From: an uncultured Paraburkholderia sp.
GTDB taxonomy: Bacteria; Pseudomonadota; Gammaproteobacteria; Burkholderiales; Burkholderiaceae
Assembly (NCBI GenBank): GCA_937917025.1
Contig: CALFSF010000346.1
Location: 1-18,018, forward strand
Direction of reading: 5' to 3'
DNA length: 18,018 bases
The notes beneath the pieces were generated by a model. It had not been told where the DNA came from. It worked only from the letters and a program-made list of their open reading frames with translations, and made no database searches. Below are positions 1-5,050 of the stretch, one piece after another. How positions within the stretch are numbered: the first letter of the stretch is position 1; each line of letters opens with the position of its first letter. Made by a program: the position numbers and the translations under genes.

Positions 1-22
1 CACGCGCGCTGCCGCTCCACGA

Positions 23-418
23 TCAGTAATGCAGGTTGACCGACGGCAGACGCGTGCTGGCGCGACCGTTGTCACGCACCTGCGGCGACGTGTCGAGCGG
101 CGCGCTCATCTGGTAGCGCGTGCCGAAGTTCGAATGCACGTCGATTTCGACCGGCTTGCCCTTGTCGCGGTATTCGGTGATTTCGGTGCCGTTGCCGCTG
201 CGTTCGTAAAAGCTCGGCGTGCGCGGCTGGTTGATTTCCACCTTCGAGCTGACTTCAGCGGCTGGACGGTTGATGGCCTCCAGATCCGGCAAGCCGGCCC
301 GTTCGTTGGCGGCGTGGGCTTCGGCGGCAGCCTGGGCGTCGGCGGCAGGCTGCGCGGCCATCGCGACGCCGCTAAAGGCGAGCGTCAGCGCAACGGCGAC
401 GGGAAGGAGCGGCTTCAT
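23..418 (-). CDS. Small secreted protein, DUF2782-like
   Basis: Encodes 131 residues. Residues 1-21 form a typical Sec signal peptide: Lys2, a hydrophobic core, and AMA just before AQPA, so cleavage after residue 21 is likely and the mature protein should be periplasmic. An Ala/Glu-rich stretch follows (about 22-42). The C-terminal half holds a Tyr-Arg-Asp-x-Gly-Lys-Pro segment and a GTRYQMSAP segment. These resemble the short beta-rich core of DUF2782 proteins, which in other proteobacteria are also found near polA; this assignment is from memory of the family. The start is supported by GGAG 7 bases before the ATG. A possible -10 box lies upstream. The function of the family is not known. 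Only 22 bases remain beyond the stop, so a co-transcribed downstream gene (thrB would be my guess) cannot be seen. Confidence 0.75.
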   Translation of the reverse strand: MKPLLPVAVALTLAFSGVAMAAQPAADAQAAAEAHAANERAGLPDLEAINRPAAEVSSKVEINQPRTPSFYERSGNGTEITEYRDKGKPVEIDVHSNFGTRYQMSAPLDTSPQVRDNGRASTRLPSVNLHY

Positions 419-442
419 GGTAATTCTCCGGTAGGTGCCCCG

Positions 443-448
443 ATTCTA
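443..448 (-). promoter_or_regulatory. Possible -10 box for the DUF2782-like gene
   Basis: Read on the minus strand this is TAGAAT, one mismatch from consensus, 24 bases upstream of the start codon. No good -35 hexamer sits 16-18 bases further up, so this is only a half-supported promoter. The rest of the 419-602 gap must also hold the amn promoter. I see only weak candidates there, such as TAATGT at 572-577, and no strong hairpin. Confidence 0.3.
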
Positions 449-602
449 GCAAATCCGGCCTGCCAGAAGGGCGTGACCGCCTTATTTTGCGCTGCTTTCG
501 CGACGCCCGCCGGGTTTTTCAGTACCCTTTTCGCGTGCGGGTTGCCACATCTGGACGCGTAATTTCCGTGGTAATGTCATCTCATCAAATGAGGCGATGA
601 AG

Positions 603-2129
603 ATGAACAACGACACGAAACCGCGCACTGTGCAGACGCCCGCCAGCGACTTCCCGACCGAATCATTCGAAGACGCCACCGAAGCGGTCGCGCGTCTGTC
701 CGCCATTTACGAAGCGAACACGTCGTTCCTGCGCGATGCGTTCGCGCGCTATCGCCGCAACGAGCGGTTCGAGCGCCGCGTGCGCGCGTGCTACCCGTTC
801 GTGCGCATTCGCACCGAGGTCAACACGCACGTCGATTCGCGCCGCTCGTATGGTTTCGTGGCGGGCCCGGGCAGCTTCGAAACGACCGTGACACGACCGG
901 ACCTGTTCGGCGACTACTATCGCGAGCAGCTCCGCCTGCTTACGAAGAACCATCACGTCGTCATCGAAGTCGGCGTATCGCAGTACCCGATTCCGGTTCA
1001 TTTCGCGTTTGCCGAAGGTATTCACCTGGAAGGCGACCTCGATCGCGATCGCCTCGTCGCGATGCGCGACGTGTTCGATACGCCCGATCTCGCGCTGCTG
1101 GACGACCGCATCGTGAACGGCACGTATGAACCGCCGCCGGGCGAGCCGTATCCGCTCGCGCTGTTCACGGCGCCGCGCGTCGATTTCTCGCTGCATCGTC
1201 TGAAGCATTACACGGCGACTTCGCCTACGCACGTGCAGAACTACGTGCTGTACACGAACTATCAGTTCTATATCGACGAGTTCGTGAAACTCGGCCGCAC
1301 GATGATGTCCGCCACCGACGACGAAGACCTGCGCGCGTATCGCAGCGAATACACGTCGTTTGTCGAGCCCGGCGATGTGGTTACGTACAACGCGAACATC
1401 GACGAGCAGCAGGACGAGGGCAACGCGCCGCCGCGTCTGCCGCAGATGCCCGCGTATCACCTGAAGCGCGCCGACGGCAGCGGCATCACGATGATCAACA
1501 TCGGCGTCGGGCCTTCGAACGCGAAGACGATCACCGATCACATCGCCGTGCTGCGTCCGCACGCGTGGATCATGCTCGGCCATTGCGCTGGTTTGCGCAA
1601 CACGCAGCGGCTGGGCGACTACGTGCTCGCGCACGGCTATGTGCGCGAAGATCACGTACTCGACGACGATCTGCCGCTATGGGTGCCGATTCCGGCGCTC
1701 GCGGAAGTGCAGGTCGCGCTGGAGCGCGCGGTCGCTGAAGTCACGAAGCTCGAGGGCATCGAGCTGAAGCGCGTGATGCGCACGGGCACGGTGGCGAGCG
1801 TCGATAACCGCAACTGGGAATTGCGCGACCACCGCGAACCGGTGCTGCGCCTGTCGCAAAGCCGCGCGATCGCGCTCGATATGGAGAGCGCGACGATCGC
1901 GGCGAACGGCTTCCGGTTCCGCGTGCCGTACGGCACGCTGCTGTGTGTGTCGGACAAGCCGCTGCACGGCGAGCTGAAATTGCCCGGCATGGCGGACCAG
2001 TTCTATCGAGGCCAGGTTGACCAGCATCTGCGGATCGGCGTCAAGGCGATGGAGATACTGCGCACGAACGGGCTGCATCGATTGCACAGCCGCAAGCTTC
2101 GCAGTTTCGCCGAGGTCGCGTTCCAGTAG
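603..2129 (+). CDS. amn: AMP nucleosidase
   Basis: Hydrolyses AMP to adenine and ribose 5-phosphate in the cytoplasm, a purine salvage and adenylate-balancing step. The 508 residues match the usual length (E. coli Amn is about 484). The N-terminal half is the AMP-specific domain (roughly 20-200, with the conserved run of Tyr, Gly and Pro around RRSYGFVAGPG). The C-terminal half is the purine nucleoside phosphorylase-like fold: GVGPSNAKT near 302, LGHCAGLRN near 325, DMES at 426-429 contacting ribose, and Asp451 in CVSDKP, the expected catalytic acid. An in-frame ATG at 597 would add two residues, but GAGG at 591-594 is only 2 bases from it and 8 bases from the ATG at 603, so 603 is preferred. 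The gene converges on the chromate transporter pair across 45 bases that hold two short GC hairpins (2131-2144, 2154-2172) without T-runs. Confidence 0.93.
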   Translation: MNNDTKPRTVQTPASDFPTESFEDATEAVARLSAIYEANTSFLRDAFARYRRNERFERRVRACYPFVRIRTEVNTHVDSRRSYGFVAGPGSFETTVTRPDLFGDYYREQLRLLTKNHHVVIEVGVSQYPIPVHFAFAEGIHLEGDLDRDRLVAMRDVFDTPDLALLDDRIVNGTYEPPPGEPYPLALFTAPRVDFSLHRLKHYTATSPTHVQNYVLYTNYQFYIDEFVKLGRTMMSATDDEDLRAYRSEYTSFVEPGDVVTYNANIDEQQDEGNAPPRLPQMPAYHLKRADGSGITMINIGVGPSNAKTITDHIAVLRPHAWIMLGHCAGLRNTQRLGDYVLAHGYVREDHVLDDDLPLWVPIPALAEVQVALERAVAEVTKLEGIELKRVMRTGTVASVDNRNWELRDHREPVLRLSQSRAIALDMESATIAANGFRFRVPYGTLLCVSDKPLHGELKLPGMADQFYRGQVDQHLRIGVKAMEILRTNGLHRLHSRKLRSFAEVAFQ

Positions 2130-2174
2130 CGCGCTATTCAGCGCCGCGTGCAGCGCGCGCCGGATACGCGCGGA

Positions 2175-2705
2175 TCAAAGCTGGCCGAATCCGGTCAGCC
2201 CGATCAGGCTGCCGGCGGCCAGCAGCCACAACGGATGGATCCGTGTGCGCCAGGCGAGCACGGCGCACACGCCTGTCGTGGCCCACGCGATCCACGTCGT
2301 GTCGGACGCCTGCGCGATCAGCAAGGCGCTCGCCGCGACGATGCCCGCGGTCACGGGCACGAGCGCCTTTTGCACCATCGTGCGCCACGGCCGGTCCTTG
2401 AAGCGCTCCCATGCGTGTAACGCGAGGATCGTCACGACTGAAGACGGCCCGAACTTCGCGATGGACGCGACCAGCATGCCGGCCCATCCGGCAACGTGCC
2501 AGCCGACGAGCGTCACCACCATCAGATTCGGGCCCGGCGCGGCCTGCGCAAGCGCGAACAACGCGCTGAATTCGCTCGCGGGCATCCAGTGATGCACGTC
2601 GACGACCTGCCGCTGCATCTCGGGAAGAATCGTGTTGCCGCCGCCAAACGCAAGCAGCGAAAGCTGCCCGAAAATGACGGCGAGCGAGACGAGGGTATCG
2701 GTCAT
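2175..2705 (-). CDS. Chromate transporter family protein, C-terminal-half type (short-chain CHR)
   Basis: A 176-residue membrane protein with one CHR domain. Family marks are the FGG-type motif near the start (AFGGGNTILPEMQ, about residues 19-31) and AQAAPGPNLMVV (about 53-64), which matches the conserved Q-x-x-PGP signature. Several hydrophobic stretches are compatible with about five or six membrane segments. Its ATG overlaps the stop of the upstream partner (ATGA), so the two are almost certainly translationally coupled and form a heterodimer equivalent to a full-length ChrA. Proven members export chromate using the proton gradient, but many short-chain pairs have untested substrates, so resistance to chromate is an inference. 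The partner and the divergent LysR gene make a compact module. Confidence 0.85.
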   Translation of the reverse strand: MTDTLVSLAVIFGQLSLLAFGGGNTILPEMQRQVVDVHHWMPASEFSALFALAQAAPGPNLMVVTLVGWHVAGWAGMLVASIAKFGPSSVVTILALHAWERFKDRPWRTMVQKALVPVTAGIVAASALLIAQASDTTWIAWATTGVCAVLAWRTRIHPLWLLAAGSLIGLTGFGQL

Positions 2706-3259
2706 CGTGCGGCCCTCGCAGCGGCAACGATGCTAAGCGCCGTGAGAACGAGCATCGTGGGGAGCAGCGGAAAATGCATGATCGCAATCGCGATGAAACC
2801 TGGCACCGCGATGATCGCCGCGACGGGACTGCGTCGCAACGGCACCAGGATTTTCAGGGACATCGCAACGAGCAGCCCCGCCGCAGCGGCGGCGAGTCCG
2901 GCGAAGAGATGCTTCACATGCGGGTCGTTTTGCGTGTGTTCGTACAGCACGCCGAGCGCGATCACCACGACCGAAGGGCCGGCGATCAGGCCGAGCAGCG
3001 CAGTCAGCGCACCGGACAGCCCTCGATACCGCATGCCGATCGCAACTGAAAGGTTAATGACATTTCCGCCGGGCAGGAACTGGCACAGGCCCAGCAGATC
3101 GGTGAATTCGGCCGGCCTCAGCCAGCGCCGGTTTTCAACGACGATGCGCCGCGCGTGCGGCAGCGCGCCGCCAAACGAGATGAATCCGAGGTTCAGAAAG
3201 CCGAGAAAGAGGGCGGCCAGCCCTGGCGCAGGACCGGCGGTGGACGTGTCGTGCTTCAT
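2702..3259 (-). CDS. Chromate transporter family protein, N-terminal-half type (short-chain CHR)
   Basis: First gene of the CHR pair; 185 residues from the ATG chosen here. It carries the FGG motif (SFGGALPHARR, about residues 28-38) and CQFLPGGNVINL (about 59-70), the counterpart of the PGP motif with Pro replaced by Gly. Multiple hydrophobic segments and a poly-Ala helix (about 121-131) support an integral membrane protein. A longer form from GTG at 3307 (201 residues) is open. I prefer ATG 3259 because a TATAAA box at 3326-3331 would leave GTG 3307 with a leader of only about 12 bases and because MKHD followed by Pro/Ala-rich residues looks like the usual N-terminus. Neither start has a clear Shine-Dalgarno sequence. 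Likely controlled by the divergent LysR protein. Confidence 0.85.
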   Translation of the reverse strand: MKHDTSTAGPAPGLAALFLGFLNLGFISFGGALPHARRIVVENRRWLRPAEFTDLLGLCQFLPGGNVINLSVAIGMRYRGLSGALTALLGLIAGPSVVVIALGVLYEHTQNDPHVKHLFAGLAAAAAGLLVAMSLKILVPLRRSPVAAIIAVPGFIAIAIMHFPLLPTMLVLTALSIVAAARAAR

Positions 3260-3325
3260 ATGCAATTGCGGGTGAGGTCCGAAGCTGTCGAGGTTATCGC
3301 GCTTCACACGCCGCGCAAAACGATT

Positions 3326-3331
3326 TTTATA
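3326..3331 (-). promoter_or_regulatory. Possible -10 box for the chromate transporter pair
   Basis: Reads TATAAA on the minus strand, ahead of the transporter pair. The expected -35 region overlaps the inverted repeat at 3339-3359 and has no good hexamer at 16-18 bases. Such spacing is typical of promoters that need a bound activator, which fits control by the LysR gene next door. Confidence 0.4.
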
Positions 3332-3338
3332 GCGTCCC

Positions 3339-3359
3339 CTTGTGATCTAGAATCACAAG
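3339..3359. promoter_or_regulatory. Inverted repeat, candidate LysR operator
   Basis: Perfect 8-base arms CTTGTGAT and ATCACAAG around a 5-base centre (CTAGA). T3343 and A3355 are symmetric about the centre, giving the T-N11-A pattern common to LysR-type binding sites. The repeat ends one base before the lysR start codon and lies just upstream of the transporter -10 box. It could therefore serve both autorepression and activation of the transporter pair. It also resembles a CRP-like TGTGA/TCACA site, but with 7 rather than 6 bases between the halves. Confidence 0.6.
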
Positions 3360-3360
3360 C

Positions 3361-4242
3361 ATGGCCCGTGAACTCCCTCCCTTTTCCGCGCTGCGTGCGT
3401 TTGAAGCCGCCGCGCGGCATGAAACCTTTACCGCCGCCGCGGATGAACTGCATGTGACGCACGGTGCAATCAGCCGTCAGGTGGCGGCGTTCGAGGCGTG
3501 GGTCGGCGTGCAGGTATTTCATCGCAATGGCAAGCGCGTGCGGCTCACTGACGACGGGCGCCGCTACCTTGCTACCGTGCAGGCCGCGTTCGACAGCATT
3601 GCGATCGCGACGGAACAGTTGCGCGATACGGGCGTCGTGCATGTACTGCGTGTGAACACGCTGCCGACCTTCGCGATGAAGTGGCTGCTGCCGCGCCTGA
3701 ACCAGTTTCAGCGCATCGCGCCCAGCGTGGAGTTGCGTCTTTCGACGTCGAATGCGCCCGTTGAAACGCTGGAGAACTTCGACGTGGCCGTGCGTCGCGG
3801 ACCGGCGCACTGGGCCAACTGCGCGAGCGGCCACTTCATGGATGAGACGGAGATACCGGTGTGCAGTCCGGCACTGCTGCAACGTTCGCCGATCACCGTC
3901 GCGGACGATCTCGCGAAGCACGTGCTGCTGCATTCGGATACGCGCCCGGATGCGTGGCGCAACTGGCTCGCCGCCGCGGGCGTCAAGGCGAAGTGCCGCA
4001 AGAAGCAGTCGTTCGATCACTTCTATCTGGCGTTGCAGGCTGCGGTCGACGGTCTTGGCGTGGCGCTTGGGCCGTTACCGCTGCTGTCGGAGGAACTCGC
4101 TTCGGGGCGACTTGTATTGCCGCTCGACGGCCCGCGTATCGATGCGCGCGGTTACTGGTGGGTCGCGCGGCGCGAAGTGGCCGAGGCGCCGCTCGTCGCG
4201 CAGTTCTGCCGCTGGCTCGAGTCGCAGGCCGGCCCTGCATGA
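3361..4242 (+). CDS. LysR-family transcriptional regulator, GcvA-like
   Basis: A 293-residue DNA-binding regulator of normal family length. Residues 1-60 hold the winged helix-turn-helix: LPPFSALRAFEAAARH, then FTAAADELHVTHGAISRQV as the recognition region, then FHRNGKRVRLTDDGRRYL. The remainder (about 90-290) is the periplasmic-binding-protein-like effector domain. The N-terminal wording is that of the GcvA subgroup, but the effector cannot be read from it. The start is fixed by the family pattern; there is no Shine-Dalgarno sequence and an operator-like palindrome ends one base before the ATG, so the mRNA leader is either that palindrome or absent. Divergent from the chromate transporter pair, which is its most likely target. 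The following gene is convergent. Confidence 0.9.
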   Translation: MARELPPFSALRAFEAAARHETFTAAADELHVTHGAISRQVAAFEAWVGVQVFHRNGKRVRLTDDGRRYLATVQAAFDSIAIATEQLRDTGVVHVLRVNTLPTFAMKWLLPRLNQFQRIAPSVELRLSTSNAPVETLENFDVAVRRGPAHWANCASGHFMDETEIPVCSPALLQRSPITVADDLAKHVLLHSDTRPDAWRNWLAAAGVKAKCRKKQSFDHFYLALQAAVDGLGVALGPLPLLSEELASGRLVLPLDGPRIDARGYWWVARREVAEAPLVAQFCRWLESQAGPA

Positions 4243-4277
4243 GGACGCGACCCGCACAGCCGCGAGGATCTCGAAGA

Positions 4278-4296
4278 GGGCGGCAGGGAGCCGCCC
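4278..4296. terminator. Hairpin between convergent lysR and LOG genes
   Basis: Perfect 7-base stem GGGCGGC / GCCGCCC with a 5-base loop (AGGGA). There is no T-run on the plus side and only a weak TCTTCG on the minus side, so this is a plausible but imperfect two-way terminator. It sits in the 63-base gap between the two stop codons. Confidence 0.45.
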
Positions 4297-4305
4297 ATCT
4301 AGACA

Positions 4306-5049
4306 TCAAAGATAAAACATGCGGTCTTCGTCAGACTTCGACGGAGGATGTTCGCCGTCGTCGCGGTCTTCGTAGAACGCGAGCACGGCTTCGAGCACCT
4401 GCTCGGGTTCGTCGATCACCTGCATCAGGTTCATGTCGTCGGGATTGATGAGGCCCATCGGCACGAGCGCTTCCTTGAACCACCCAAGCAGGCCGCTCCA
4501 GAATTCGCCGCCGACGAGAATGATCGGCACATGCCGCGACTTCTTCGTCTGGATCAGCGTGAGCACTTCAGCCAGTTCATCGAGTGTGCCGAAGCCGCCC
4601 GGCATCACGATCACGGCGTCCGAGTTCTTCACGAACGTGACCTTGCGCGTGAAGAAGTGACGAAAGCGCAGCGAGATGTCCTGCCACTGGTTGCCCGACT
4701 GCTCGTGCGGCAGTTCGATGTTCAGGCCGACCGAGGGCGCCTTGCCCGCATGTGCGCCTTTGTTGGCCGCTTCCATGATGCCGGGGCCGCCGCCGGAGAT
4801 CACGGCGAAGCCCGCGTCGGACAGTTTTCGCGCGATCTGCGTGGCGAGTTTGTAGTACGGCGAGTTCGGTTTCAGGCGTGCTGAACCATAGATGCTGACA
4901 GCCGGGCGGATCTCCGAGAGGTACTCGGTCGCCTCGATAAACTCTGCCATAATCGTGAACATCTGCCACGATGCGCGGGCCTTCTTGGCTGTCGCGCGCT
5001 CTTGATCTGCGAGTGATCGCAGACTCGGAATCACTTTTCTTTTGTTCAT
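4306..5049 (-). CDS. LOG family protein (TIGR00730 Rossmann fold), putative nucleotide phosphoribohydrolase
   Basis: A 247-residue cytoplasmic protein of the LOG / 'lysine decarboxylase-like' family. The nucleotide-binding and catalytic motifs are intact: YGSAR (54-58), SGGGPGIMEAANKGA (85-99), Arg136, and PGGFGTLDE (150-158), whose Glu158 is the expected catalytic residue. Characterised relatives cleave the N-glycosidic bond of nucleoside 5'-monophosphates, either cytokinin precursors or plain nucleotides as in E. coli PpnN; the real substrate here is unknown. A basic N-terminal extension (about 1-45, Lys/Arg-rich) precedes the fold, and an acidic tail (DRDDGEHPP and onward) follows it. The ATG is one base away from the polA ATG on the other strand, with no Shine-Dalgarno sequence. 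The gene encoding AMP nucleosidase about 2.2 kb away makes a shared role in adenine nucleotide recycling possible. Confidence 0.9.
   Translation of the reverse strand: MNKRKVIPSLRSLADQERATAKKARASWQMFTIMAEFIEATEYLSEIRPAVSIYGSARLKPNSPYYKLATQIARKLSDAGFAVISGGGPGIMEAANKGAHAGKAPSVGLNIELPHEQSGNQWQDISLRFRHFFTRKVTFVKNSDAVIVMPGGFGTLDELAEVLTLIQTKKSRHVPIILVGGEFWSGLLGWFKEALVPMGLINPDDMNLMQVIDEPEQVLEAVLAFYEDRDDGEHPPSKSDEDRMFYL
5006..5023. repeat. Inverted repeat inside the LOG gene, upstream of polA
   Basis: Perfect 7-base arms TCTGCGA and TCGCAGA with GTGA between them. It lies in codons about 9-15 of the LOG gene and 28-45 bases before the polA ATG, which is where a polA promoter or leader must be. It may be an operator or a leader hairpin, or a chance result of the conserved Leu-Arg-Ser-Leu-Ala-Asp codons. 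Confidence 0.35.
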
Positions 5050-5050
5050 A

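Noticed and set aside
663..1655. A 330-codon open frame antisense to amn.
   Set aside because: Overlaps a complete AMP nucleosidase gene and shows the low-complexity Arg/Val/Ala composition of a shadow frame.
2134..2787. A 217-codon minus-strand frame overlapping the second chromate transporter gene in another register.
   Set aside because: The alternative register holds the CHR motifs and couples by ATGA to its partner; this one is Arg/Asp-rich with no motif.
3341..3357. TGTGA and TCACA halves resembling a CRP site.
   Set aside because: The halves are 7 bases apart instead of 6, and the LysR-type T-N11-A symmetry at a divergent LysR gene explains the repeat better.
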